11,434 bases of DNA from Desulfobulbaceae bacterium (GCA_027011235.1 JALVAI010000102.1:1-11434), one strand, 5' to 3'; counted from the first letter of the stretch, positions 1 through 8,286 are shown. Numbers and translations: made by a program. Notes: a model not told the origin generated them from the sequence alone.

Positions 1-964
1 GGTTCGGTGGTGTCCGATCTCTGCGCAGGGCATTGTTCAGCTCTCTGATTGTCCGGATATCCGTTTCGGCTGCCGCCGCCACGGCAGCAAGGTCGGTGCG
101 GGCCGGAACCGTGATCAGATCAAAGGCCACGGGCGACTGGTACTCAATGTCGGTAAAACCGTATTTCGCCGGTTCCCGGGCTATCATTATGGCGGCGATC
201 AGTTTGGGCACGTAGCGTTTGGTTTCAAGACGGAGAAATCTGTGCCGGGCAAGCTGCCAGAAATCCCTTGTGTCGTATCGCTTGATGCCTTGGCGAATTT
301 TACCCTCACCGGCGTTGTAAGAGGCGACCGCAAGATACCAGTCACCAAATTCACTATACAGGGCATCCAGGTAGGCAATGGCCGCCATGGTTGCCTTCTC
401 CGGGTCGCGCCGCTCGTCTATCCAGCGGTTGATTCGCAGGCCGTAATTCCGTCCCGTACCTTTCATGAACTGCCACAGACCTACGGCCCTGGCCCGGGAA
501 TAGGCCGAAGGATTGAATCCCGATTCAATCATTGCCAGATAGGCCAGATCGCGGGGCAGTCCAGCCTGGTGAAATTTTTCCTGAATATAGGGGAGATATT
601 TTCCTGACCTTGCCAGCCACCGTTTGAAATATTTTCGCTGCCGGTGCTGAAAAATATCCAGGTAGAATTCGACCTGCTTGTTGATGGTAATCGGGAAATC
701 AAAGACGACCTCCGGTTCCACCTGGACAACCGTCTCCGGCTGCCCGTCCGTCCAGTCGCCCGTGCGGTCAAGGGCTGAGAGTTCTTCCTTGAGCACCTCC
801 TCAGGTTCGACCAGCAGGGAGCGATCAATAGTTTTCTCCGCTGCCTGATCCTGTAGCTGTACCGGGCAGGTCATATTTGCGGTATGGGTGGAAGAACATG
901 CCGTTATCAGGCCGGAAAATAACACCAGGGCAATGGGAAACGCGGTATGGAGTTTTGGCTTCAT
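1..964 (-). CDS. mltD: Membrane-bound lytic murein transglycosylase D, lipoprotein (5' part; 3' end outside window)
   Basis: Read on the minus strand from ATG at 964-962, the frame stays open for 321 codons to the window edge, so the C-terminus is missing. Residues 1-23 form a lipoprotein signal (MKPK, hydrophobic core, lipobox I20-T-A-C23); Ser at +2 suggests outer-membrane sorting. The SLT (GH23-like) domain is clear: Glu147 in MIESGFNPSAYS is the expected catalytic acid, followed by AVGLWQFM and by ASYNAGEGKI (Asn217). This family cleaves the MurNAc-GlcNAc bond of peptidoglycan, forming 1,6-anhydroMurNAc ends. MltD proteins usually end in LysM repeats; these would lie beyond base 1 and cannot be seen. 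An in-frame GTG one codon upstream is an alternative start. No Shine-Dalgarno is visible; a dyad occupies that position instead. The gene diverges from a class A PBP, a sensible hydrolase/synthase pairing. The family call is firm; the D subtype rests on the NAG/ES motifs and length. Confidence 0.93.
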   Translation of the reverse strand, partial: MKPKLHTAFPIALVLFSGLITACSSTHTANMTCPVQLQDQAAEKTIDRSLLVEPEEVLKEELSALDRTGDWTDGQPETVVQVEPEVVFDFPITINKQVEFYLDIFQHRQRKYFKRWLARSGKYLPYIQEKFHQAGLPRDLAYLAMIESGFNPSAYSRARAVGLWQFMKGTGRNYGLRINRWIDERRDPEKATMAAIAYLDALYSEFGDWYLAVASYNAGEGKIRQGIKRYDTRDFWQLARHRFLRLETKRYVPKLIAAIMIAREPAKYGFTDIEYQSPVAFDLITVPARTDLAAVAAAAETDIRTIRELNNALRRDRTPPN

Positions 965-970
965 CACCGT

Positions 971-986
971 TTTACAAGTATGTAAA
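971..986. repeat. Perfect 16-bp dyad directly upstream of the mltD start
   Basis: TTTACA-AGTA-TGTAAA is a perfect 6+6 inverted repeat with a 4-nt centre. It ends 6 bp before the mltD ATG, where a ribosome binding site would be expected and none is seen. It could be a repressor operator or a small mRNA hairpin that masks the start. The symmetry is certain; the function is inferred. Confidence 0.4.
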
Positions 987-1062
987 GCTGGGGAATGGGA
1001 AATGACAGAAGAGAAACTTTGGTGTTTTTTGCACAGGAGAGTTGTTTTTTGTCCGGGACGAA

Positions 1063-1090
1063 GTAATATGCATCACATTTTTTCTGGCAA
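1063..1090 (-). promoter_or_regulatory. Candidate sigma70-type promoter for mltD
   Basis: Read on the minus strand, TTGCCA (1090-1085) is a 5/6 match to the -35 consensus. A 16-bp spacer separates it from TATTAC (1068-1063), a 4/6 match to -10. Transcription would begin near 1056 and give a leader of roughly 90 nt before the mltD start. This is pattern matching only; AT-rich DNA produces such matches by chance. Confidence 0.28.
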
Positions 1091-1592
1091 TCCTTTGAGG
1101 CAGGGTCTGTCTTACCAAATCGTCAGGGATTTGAAATATTTTTGTATTGTGCCCAGAAACGCAATGGTGGAAATGTTTGGTTTCACCCTGCCTTGAAAAA
1201 ACTTACGGTTTCCTTACCATTAAATTGAAAAAAATGACAAGAAAAAACGTAGTGTTGGACTATTTTATCAAAATAATCGTGATGTTCGCCCTCCCAGAGG
1301 GGATGGTTTTGTTTGTGTCACCAATTAGTTATTGACGTAAAAACAAATAATTAGCTTGGTGTTCCCTGTCGGTGCCTGTCCGGATATTATCTTTCCTCCG
1401 ATCTTCGGTACCTTGCATGTTCGTTTTCCTTGTCAAACGAAAAAGATAATGCTTGCTGTATCATGGTTTATGTCTGTGCCTATTTTATCACATTGTTAAC
1501 CTTTAACGGAAAAGGACAGTTCTGGACAGACACCTCGCAAGAACCGTTATAGTCCCACTGTTCCTTGCCGGGTTTTCCCCCAGCCCTTTCTT

Positions 1593-4500
1593 ATGGTACG
1601 TTTTGTAAAATATTTTTTTCTTTTTTTTCTGCTTGTCGTTGTCCTGCTGGCCGCAGCCGCGGGGGGTGGACTGTATTACCTGGTTGTCCTCCATCCAAGT
1701 CCCGAGATCAGTCAGGAAAATATCAAAACAATCCTTGGCCGGGAGAGTCCGGTTTTCTATAACGACGGTCAGGAGAAGATCGGGGTACTGTTTCAGGATT
1801 ATCATCGACAGTACCTTACCTATGACCAGATTCCCAGGCAGTTTATCGAGGCGCTTGTCGCTGCCGAGGATAATCGTTTTTTTCATCATTACGGCATTGA
1901 TCCCGCCGGTATTCTTCGAGCCATGATTGCCAATATCAAGGCGGGCCGTATCGTCCAGGGTGGCAGCACGCTTACCCAGCAGACGGCCAAAAATCTCTTT
2001 AAGCGACATTCGAGAAGTTACCGGGCCAAACTCAAGGAGCTGCTGTATGCCCTGCAGCTCGAGTATCATTATCCCAAGGAGAAAATCCTGGAATTTTACT
2101 GCAACCAGTTTTTTGTCAGCGGCAATGGCCATGGCCTCGGGGTTGCGGCCAGGTATTACTTTAACAAGGACCCGCGGGACCTGAGTCTTCTTGAAAGCGC
2201 GTTTATCGCCGGAAGTGTGAAACGGCCCAATTATTACAATCCCTTTACCAAAAAGAACAGACAACAGGCCGAACTGGCCCGTAAACGCGCGTTGGCGAGG
2301 TCCGGATACGTGTTGCGCAATATGCTCAAGCTGAAGATGATCACCAGGCAGCAGTACGAGGACGCCATTGCCGATGATCTTGTCTTCAAGCAAGGCAGGA
2401 TGGCCTATGCCTTGAATACCGTGATGGATTTGGTGAAAGAGGGCCTCAACTCGGCAAGCATAACCAGGGCCCTTGAGGATCATGGTATTTCCAATGTTTC
2501 CACCTCCGGGGTCAGAATTATCACCTCTGTTGATCACGACCTGCAGGCAAAGACCCTGTATGCCCTGCGCAGGCAGCTCAGTCGTCTCGATGTCAGGCTT
2601 CGTGGTTACAGCAGGATGGATGTGCAGAGAGAATATGCGGCAATGAAACTGCCGCATAAAAAGGAGTTGCGGCCGGGTGATTTTCTTCTGACCACCATCC
2701 GGTCGATCAGCCGGAAAAAACAGGGGCGGGTGGAGGTGGTCGTTGACCTGGGCCCTGCCTTTGAGCAGGGCGGTATTATTGATAACATCGGATTTGCCCG
2801 AATTTTAAGCGCCTATGTCAAGCATGAGGGCAAACGGTGGACCAGGGTCAGGGAAAAACAGGACTTGCCGCGCCTGCTGCATCAGTTGCGTCCAAAAGAC
2901 CGGGTGTATGTCAGTGTGCGTGATATTGGCAAAGACGGCACTGTCAGACTCGACCTTGAGCGGTATCCCCGGATTGAGGGAGCAGCCCTGATCATGCAGA
3001 AAGGTGCCATCCTCGCCATGGCCGGCGGCATGGAAAACCGGTACTTTAACCGTGCCATTGATGCCAGGCGGCTGATGGGATCGACCTTCAAGCCCTTTCT
3101 TTTCACCGCGGCCCTGCAGCTTGGCTGGAACAGTACTGACCTGCTGGACAATCGCAGAAATGTCTTTGTCTTTATGGATCGGCCCTACTTTCCCCGGCCG
3201 GATCATCACAGCCCCTTTGACCGGGTTTCCATGAGCTGGGCCGGGGTGAATTCGGAAAACGTGGCCGCGGTCTGGCTCCTGTATCACCTGACTGATTATC
3301 TGACTCCGCCTCGGCTCAGGCAGGTGGCCGCCTATGTTGATATGGCTCCCCGGCGGGATGGACAGGGAGAAGAGGAGTCCTATCAGCAGTTTAGCGCCCG
3401 CATACGCGATACCTTTGGCATCAGGGTGGACCGGGAAATTCTTGACCAGGCCGCCTATGAACAGGCGGTAAAGAATCTGGAAACGGATTTTCTCTTTGAA
3501 GACCGGGCCGCTCAATATGCCCAGCTGCGGGAGCTGCCCTATGGCCTTCATTTTGCCGATTATCTTGTTCCGATAAAAGAAAAACTCACACGAAAAAAGG
3601 GCAAAAAGATCAAGGAAAAAGAGCGGCGGGAATTGCGGTTGCGCAAGCGGTTGCTCACAAGGTCCTATCTTGGCCTGCAACCGTTGTTGCCGTTGGTCGA
3701 AAAGTGGAAAAATTATTATATACAGCTTCGGGAGCGTGAGGATTCATTCTTTTCTTCGTTCACGCCGGCGGCGCCCACCCGGCCCGAGGGCCTGCTGGTG
3801 GAGGACGAGACGGGCAGGTTGATCCTGACCATGGGCAAGCGATTACCGGAAAATTGGTATGTGGTTGGTGATACGGCAATGCTTTCCCGCCTTGAATATC
3901 TGGATGCCGGGGAATATGACCGGTTCTGGAAGTCGGTGCAACTGGAAGGGGCAGTCTGTGCCTGTGCCTATGAACAGGTCCAGGCCGAGATGGAACGTGA
4001 ACGGTTGAAACTGCAAGGGGCTCGGCCCTATTCAATGGAGGTGTTATCACGGATTCGGGATTACCGGGTCATGCTCGGCCTCCAGTACCTGATTCGTCTG
4101 GGCAGGGCTGCAGGTATCAGAAGCAGACTTGCACCGGTCCTTTCCTTTCCCCTGGGTTCCAATGTTGTCACTCTTTCCGAGTTGACCCATATGTATGAAA
4201 CCCTTGTTTCCGGATTGTCTTACCAGGAAGGTCATCGGGGTCCGGATACAATCAACCGGGCAACCAATGGCGGCCAGGAATTTGTCGATGGTCTTGCCAT
4301 TATCGAACGGATCGAAACACCTGACGGCGAACTCCTTTATGCCCGAAATCCGGCAGTACGACGGATTGTTGATGCCGACACTTCCTCGGCCGTAAGTCAT
4401 GTCCTGCAGAACGTGGTCAGGTACGGGACCGGCAGGTATGCCGGAGAACATGTCCGTTTACACAGTACGGACCCGAAAAAGGAGGCAGAACTGAAGGCGC

Positions 4501-5021
4501 TTGATCTGCCTGTTCCCCTGCTGGGCAAGACCGGGACGGCAAACCAGTTTCGAAACTCTGCCTTTGTCGGTTATGTTCCCGCGCCTGCCGCGGACAAGGA
4601 TACGGTCATGGCCTTTCCCGGAGGCTATACCATAGGCGTCTATGTCGGCTATGACAAAAACCAGCCCATGAAAAGCGGTAATACCCATATCACCGGCTCG
4701 ATCGGGGCCCTGCCCATCTGGAGCGATCTGGCAGACGCTGTTCTTGAAAAGGAAAAGGCGGGTGATCGTTTTGATCCGGTTGATCTGAGCTTTGCCGGCC
4801 TGGGACTGCAATATCCTGATACCGGCCAGTTGTTTGTACCGGTGGATCCAAAACAGGGCGGGGCCGTCCTGCAGGGCAGGGGCGGGCGGCATACACGGAT
4901 TGCCCCCGATTTCCCTGTTATCCTGACCTATGGCATAGTCGGGACAGGTGGCCGTTTTGATCCGGCGCGCTTTTTCAAGCCCTTTTGGGGCAATGACCAG
5001 ACTGTCACTGGCGAGCAATGA
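1593..5021 (+). CDS. Bifunctional class A penicillin-binding protein (PBP1A-like) with a large insertion in the transpeptidase domain
   Basis: An 1142-residue inner-membrane peptidoglycan synthase that polymerises lipid II and cross-links the strands. Residues 7-32 are a signal anchor. The GT51 glycosyltransferase domain (about 50-260) shows AEDNRFFHHYG (catalytic Glu92), GGSTLTQQTAKNL (123-135), the RKxxE-equivalent region with Glu149, and KILEFYCNQ. A non-catalytic, beta-rich, OB-like region spans about 330-460. The transpeptidase has STFK (Ser497 nucleophile, Lys500), Ser554-Glu-Asn556 and Lys979-Thr-Gly, then GALPIW (1038-1043). SxN and KTG are 425 residues apart, against 126 in E. coli PBP1b and 192 in PBP1a; the extra sequence, about 565-825, includes a very basic/acidic helical stretch at 660-715. 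The ATG has no Shine-Dalgarno, but it begins a clean membrane anchor and no other start fits. It diverges from mltD and precedes two envelope genes. The class is certain; a symbol such as mrcA would overstate orthology. Confidence 0.96.
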   Translation: MVRFVKYFFLFFLLVVVLLAAAAGGGLYYLVVLHPSPEISQENIKTILGRESPVFYNDGQEKIGVLFQDYHRQYLTYDQIPRQFIEALVAAEDNRFFHHYGIDPAGILRAMIANIKAGRIVQGGSTLTQQTAKNLFKRHSRSYRAKLKELLYALQLEYHYPKEKILEFYCNQFFVSGNGHGLGVAARYYFNKDPRDLSLLESAFIAGSVKRPNYYNPFTKKNRQQAELARKRALARSGYVLRNMLKLKMITRQQYEDAIADDLVFKQGRMAYALNTVMDLVKEGLNSASITRALEDHGISNVSTSGVRIITSVDHDLQAKTLYALRRQLSRLDVRLRGYSRMDVQREYAAMKLPHKKELRPGDFLLTTIRSISRKKQGRVEVVVDLGPAFEQGGIIDNIGFARILSAYVKHEGKRWTRVREKQDLPRLLHQLRPKDRVYVSVRDIGKDGTVRLDLERYPRIEGAALIMQKGAILAMAGGMENRYFNRAIDARRLMGSTFKPFLFTAALQLGWNSTDLLDNRRNVFVFMDRPYFPRPDHHSPFDRVSMSWAGVNSENVAAVWLLYHLTDYLTPPRLRQVAAYVDMAPRRDGQGEEESYQQFSARIRDTFGIRVDREILDQAAYEQAVKNLETDFLFEDRAAQYAQLRELPYGLHFADYLVPIKEKLTRKKGKKIKEKERRELRLRKRLLTRSYLGLQPLLPLVEKWKNYYIQLREREDSFFSSFTPAAPTRPEGLLVEDETGRLILTMGKRLPENWYVVGDTAMLSRLEYLDAGEYDRFWKSVQLEGAVCACAYEQVQAEMERERLKLQGARPYSMEVLSRIRDYRVMLGLQYLIRLGRAAGIRSRLAPVLSFPLGSNVVTLSELTHMYETLVSGLSYQEGHRGPDTINRATNGGQEFVDGLAIIERIETPDGELLYARNPAVRRIVDADTSSAVSHVLQNVVRYGTGRYAGEHVRLHSTDPKKEAELKALDLPVPLLGKTGTANQFRNSAFVGYVPAPAADKDTVMAFPGGYTIGVYVGYDKNQPMKSGNTHITGSIGALPIWSDLADAVLEKEKAGDRFDPVDLSFAGLGLQYPDTGQLFVPVDPKQGGAVLQGRGGRHTRIAPDFPVILTYGIVGTGGRFDPARFFKPFWGNDQTVTGEQ

Positions 5022-5322
5022 TGAATCTCCGTTTCCCTGCAAAAGGACTGCGAGTAAGGCCGTTTTTTTCAGGGTGTCTCCTGTCGATGACCGCTGGAGA
5101 CAGGGAGAAAAGAAAAAGTGGAAAAAAGCAATTGTAGCTTGCCGCGGAATCTGATAGTTTATTTTATTGAAAAAATAGCCTGCGTAGCGGTGTCATTTAG
5201 GACTGTTTTCATCATTGGTTTGTGGCTTGGGCGGTAAAATATGGTTCAGCCATGCTGGTTTATTCGAAAACTGTCTGCATAACTGTGTCATCTCTGTGGC
5301 TGGTTAATCCGGAGTCCTGACG
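5022..5322. other. 301-bp spacer between PBP and TPR lipoprotein genes
   Basis: No gene is evident. A hairpin TGTCTCC (5075-5081) / GGAGACA (5096-5102) with a 14-nt loop lies about 55 bp after the PBP stop, but A/G-rich sequence follows it, so it is not a classical intrinsic terminator. A T7 run at 5063-5069 has no stem before it. TTGAAA (5167-5172), 18 bp, TGTCAT (5191-5196) is a weak promoter candidate for the downstream gene. Whether the PBP and lipoprotein genes share a transcript cannot be decided from this. Confidence 0.5.
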
Positions 5323-7191
5323 ATGTCCCGTCTGCCTGCTCCGGCCATGAATCTGTGGTATTTTATGCACATTCGACAAAAAAAAATTTGTTGTTCTGTT
5401 GTTGTCTGTGTCAGTCTCCTGCTGCTTGCAGGTTGTGTGGCAGAGAAAACAATGATTCCGCCCTATCAGGGACCTGCCCGGGCTGAGGCGGCCAGGGATG
5501 TCCATGAACCGTTGCCTGTCCGTCAACGGACCACGGGCGATCCCGCCGGCGTGGAGCAGCGTTCTTCTGAACCATCCGTTGAAGATACCGACGTGCTTTT
5601 ACCGGTGCTGACCCGTATCAACGAGCGTATTTTTTCCTATGAACAAAAACTTGCCACGGTTAAAAATCTAGAAGGTTCCCTGGCCGCTCTGGCTGATGAC
5701 CGGAAAAAGCAGGATAAACTCACCGGTTGCCAGCAGCAGATCGAAGATATTCTTGCCGGATACAATCGACTGCATCAGCAGCTTTTACACAGGGATTCGA
5801 TACCGTCCAGGGTCCTGTTCTCCGGTAATGATCTGCTGGATCTTGAAAAAAAGGATTTTGGCTTTCTCGAAGGTGACTGCGGACGGCTATTGGCGCAGGA
5901 ACATCCGGAAAATGCCCTTGCACCGTTGAACAAGGAAGTTGTAACAGAGAAAGAACGTGCGATTTCCGCAGCTTATGCCGCCGGTGAGTACAAAAAGACA
6001 ATTGACCTTTACGAACAGCTCGCCTCCAGATTATCCGGTTCCATCCCTTACGACCTGACCTTTGCCTATGGCCAGGCATTGATGAAGACCGGTCGGGAAT
6101 CCGAAGCCAGGAAGGTGTTTACCAATCTTCTTTCCAGGATACGGCGGCAGGATCAGGCGCAATGGGAATTTACCCTGATGCAGTTGATCGGTGATCTCGA
6201 TTTTGCCCTTGGTTCCTATGAACCGGCAAAAAAACAGTACAATGAAATTGTCGATGCCTACCAGGGACTGGCGGAAAAAAATGAATGGGCAAAACAACAG
6301 CTCGCCGCCCTGGATGTGAGCAATCAGCAGAGCAGGGAGGTGAAGGCCTATGCCGAACTGTTGCGCAGTTTTCTTGCCTATAATCCCGATAGAGATGGGT
6401 ATACGGTGGTCAAAAAGGCCGAGGCCTACCTGAAAGCCTACCCCTATTCACTTGTTTCCTCAAGCGTTGACCACCTGGTCACCATTAACCGTAAACAGGC
6501 TGATGCCTGGTACAACAAATTGCTCCAGCAGGTTGATCGTCTGGCAGCGGAAAAAAGATTTCAGGATGCCTTACTGGTTATTGAACGGATACCCCGGTTG
6601 ATTCTTCCCATTGATAAACAGCAGGAACTGGCAACCAGGGCCCGCAAGCTGCGGACGGCCGAAGCCATAAATCGGGAAACAACCGTACTTGCCCAGGAGC
6701 AAGAGGCCCAGGAAAACTGGAATGCGGGAATGACCGCCCTTGGGGCCCGTGAGTATGACAAGGCCATCGAGGCCTTCACCAAGGTATTGGGGACCTCCTA
6801 CGATGATCGGGCCCGTAAAAAGATTGATGAGGCCGCCAATCTTGCCGCCCGGGAAGACCGCAGGCGGGCAGCGGAACTCTTTGTCCGTTCCGGCCGGACC
6901 CATGATCTCTGGAGCCGCAAAAAATTATTACTCGCTTCCCGCCGGCTACTGCAGGATATTTTAGTTAAATATCCCCAGGCCGACATCGTTGGCAAGGTGA
7001 AACGAAATTTACATCGTATTGACGAAGAGATTACCAAGATTGATCCCGATCTGCTTTCAGCGCCGATGACGGTAGGTGGCGGATTGGCGGAACCTGCCGA
7101 TAAGGCGGCAGGCATTAAACCTGATAAAGAAGGGCAAAAGAGCGAGTTGCCGCCGGCCCGGGCAGTGCAACCTGACACTGTCAGAGAATAA
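5323..7191 (+). CDS. TPR-repeat lipoprotein, probably outer membrane, periplasm-facing
   Basis: A 622-residue protein of unassigned specific function. A lipoprotein signal ends in lipobox L35-A-G-C38; Val at +2 suggests outer-membrane sorting. ATG 5323 is chosen because GGAG lies 8 nt upstream, but the signal peptide proper starts at an in-frame ATG (5365, MHIRQKK) that lacks a Shine-Dalgarno, so the first 14 residues may not be made. After a low-complexity linker (40-88), a helical segment (90-155) is followed by TPR-like helix pairs: AAYAAGEYKKTIDLYEQLA (217-235), FAYGQALMKTGRESEARKVF (247-266), DLDFALGSYEPAKKQYNEIV (291-310) and GMTALGAREYDKAIEAFTKV (469-488). The tail (580-622) is Pro/Ala/Lys-rich. 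TPRs bind partner proteins. The gene follows a class A PBP and is 24 bp from a coiled-coil gene, almost certainly in one operon with the latter. A role as PBP activator or envelope scaffold is inference. Confidence 0.85.
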   Translation: MSRLPAPAMNLWYFMHIRQKKICCSVVVCVSLLLLAGCVAEKTMIPPYQGPARAEAARDVHEPLPVRQRTTGDPAGVEQRSSEPSVEDTDVLLPVLTRINERIFSYEQKLATVKNLEGSLAALADDRKKQDKLTGCQQQIEDILAGYNRLHQQLLHRDSIPSRVLFSGNDLLDLEKKDFGFLEGDCGRLLAQEHPENALAPLNKEVVTEKERAISAAYAAGEYKKTIDLYEQLASRLSGSIPYDLTFAYGQALMKTGRESEARKVFTNLLSRIRRQDQAQWEFTLMQLIGDLDFALGSYEPAKKQYNEIVDAYQGLAEKNEWAKQQLAALDVSNQQSREVKAYAELLRSFLAYNPDRDGYTVVKKAEAYLKAYPYSLVSSSVDHLVTINRKQADAWYNKLLQQVDRLAAEKRFQDALLVIERIPRLILPIDKQQELATRARKLRTAEAINRETTVLAQEQEAQENWNAGMTALGAREYDKAIEAFTKVLGTSYDDRARKKIDEAANLAAREDRRRAAELFVRSGRTHDLWSRKKLLLASRRLLQDILVKYPQADIVGKVKRNLHRIDEEITKIDPDLLSAPMTVGGGLAEPADKAAGIKPDKEGQKSELPPARAVQPDTVRE

Positions 7192-7215
7192 ACATTATTG
7201 AGGAGTTAGATTACG

Positions 7216-8286
7216 ATGGACAAGAAAAACATCACCATTGGTGTACTGGCCGGCCTGGTTATCCTGGGCTCCCTCTGGGGATCAGTGGGTAACCGGAATT
7301 CCAGGGTATTGCGCCAAGAGCTCGAAGAGATGAAGGCAAAGCTTGCCTCTGTGCAGGTGGTCAGCAACCAGTCCCATGACGCGGTTTTGACCAAGACGGC
7401 CAGTTTGCAGAAAGACCTGCAGCAATGCGAGACCAGGTTTGAAAAGGCCAGAAATGAACTGGTTACCCTTCGTAAGGCCAATAAAAGCCTTGAGGCGAGA
7501 TTGTCGGAGCGGGATGCCACTGTTCAGAAGTTGAAGGCGCAGGCGCACCAGTTGCTGATGCATCAGCAGCAACTGGCTGCCCAGGCGCAGGGGGCCGTAT
7601 CAGGGCAGGTGGCGGCCCTGCAGAAAAAAGTTGGCACTCTGCAGGCCAAGATCGTCACCCTGAACAACACCCTGAAGGGAAAGGATGAGCAGGTCGCTAA
7701 AATGCGGCAGGTTATGACGGCGCAGATTGGTGATCTGAAAAAGAAGAATGAATCATTGCAGGCCGAGCTCAAGAAACTGTCAGCCCAGGCGGCCGAGGTG
7801 GGTGCATTGCAGAAAAAGATTACTGGGCTCCAGGCGGAGATCAAACAAAAAGATGCGCAGATCGATGAATTACAGGCTGCAATGAAGAAAATGCAGTCGG
7901 CAATGGCAACCATGAAACAGGCCGCAATGGCAAAGGTTGCCAAAGAAGAACAGCAGGAACCCACGGTTGTGGTTGTCCAGGAAGCTGATCAGCCGTCTGA
8001 CGATACTGCCGCTGAAAGCGGCTGTGCGGAGCTTGAGAAGGCCAGGGCCCAGATTGTCGGCCTGGAGAAGCTGGTGGAGGAGAAAAACACCGATCTTGAA
8101 GAGGTCAGCCGCGAGCTTGATCGGGTGAAGATCAATATGGATGTGCTCCTGTCCAAGATCAGGGAACAACAGGACGCCTTGCAGGAGGTACAGGAGGAAA
8201 ATGCAGAACTTGTCAAGGAGCTTGCAGCCAAAAATGAAGAATGTGCTGACCTCCAGGACCAGTTGCACAAGGCGCCTCTACAGTAG
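7216..8286 (+). CDS. Inner-membrane-anchored periplasmic coiled-coil protein, function unknown
   Basis: A 356-residue protein that I cannot assign to a named family. A short basic N-terminus (MDKKN) precedes one membrane helix (6-22, ITIGVLAGLVILGSLWG) with no cleavage site, so it is probably a signal anchor with the rest in the periplasm. Residues 30-235 and 270-352 are heptad-rich, Gln/Lys/Glu/Leu-dominated coiled coil. They are separated by a hinge (about 241-270) with a Val-rich patch and an acidic Pro/Ser/Asp segment. VAALQKKVGTLQAKI (132-146) recurs as VGALQKKITGLQAEI at 195-209, exactly nine heptads later. GAGGAG lies about 10 nt before the ATG, a strong Shine-Dalgarno. It starts 24 bp after the TPR lipoprotein gene and is followed by a strong terminator, so it is the last gene of that operon. 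Coiled-coil sequence attracts spurious matches to SMC, myosin and TolA-like proteins; none is claimed here. Confidence 0.85.
   Translation: MDKKNITIGVLAGLVILGSLWGSVGNRNSRVLRQELEEMKAKLASVQVVSNQSHDAVLTKTASLQKDLQQCETRFEKARNELVTLRKANKSLEARLSERDATVQKLKAQAHQLLMHQQQLAAQAQGAVSGQVAALQKKVGTLQAKIVTLNNTLKGKDEQVAKMRQVMTAQIGDLKKKNESLQAELKKLSAQAAEVGALQKKITGLQAEIKQKDAQIDELQAAMKKMQSAMATMKQAAMAKVAKEEQQEPTVVVVQEADQPSDDTAAESGCAELEKARAQIVGLEKLVEEKNTDLEEVSRELDRVKINMDVLLSKIREQQDALQEVQEENAELVKELAAKNEECADLQDQLHKAPLQ

Larger units (their letters stand above)
965..1592. other. 628-bp AT-rich divergent intergenic region (mltD / PBP)
   Basis: I see no convincing gene here. Short open frames (for example 1147-1335 on the plus strand) have no Shine-Dalgarno and no recognisable composition. 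It must contain promoters for both divergent genes, but apart from the mltD candidate I could not pick one for the PBP. Minor structures are an imperfect inverted repeat (CACCAA at 1319-1324 with TTGGTG at 1356-1361, inner TTATT/AATAA pairing) and a short CCCTC-CCA-GAGGG hairpin near 1289-1301 followed by a T-rich but broken tract. Neither is strong enough to name. Confidence 0.6.

Noticed and set aside
1289..1310. CCCTC-CCA-GAGGG hairpin with a T-rich tail as a terminator
   Set aside because: Five base pairs, a 3-nt loop and a T-run interrupted by G; no plus-strand gene lies upstream.
1147..1335. 62-codon plus-strand frame in the mltD/PBP gap
   Set aside because: No Shine-Dalgarno, AT-driven composition and no recognisable motif; more likely chance.
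1503..2657. 384-codon minus-strand open frame opposite the PBP gene
   Set aside because: It is antisense to a gene with complete GT51 and transpeptidase motifs, and its translation shows no domain pattern. It is a shadow of the real frame.
5075..5102. TGTCTCC/GGAGACA hairpin after the PBP as a terminator
   Set aside because: Purine-rich sequence follows the stem and there is no T-run, so it does not meet the intrinsic terminator pattern.
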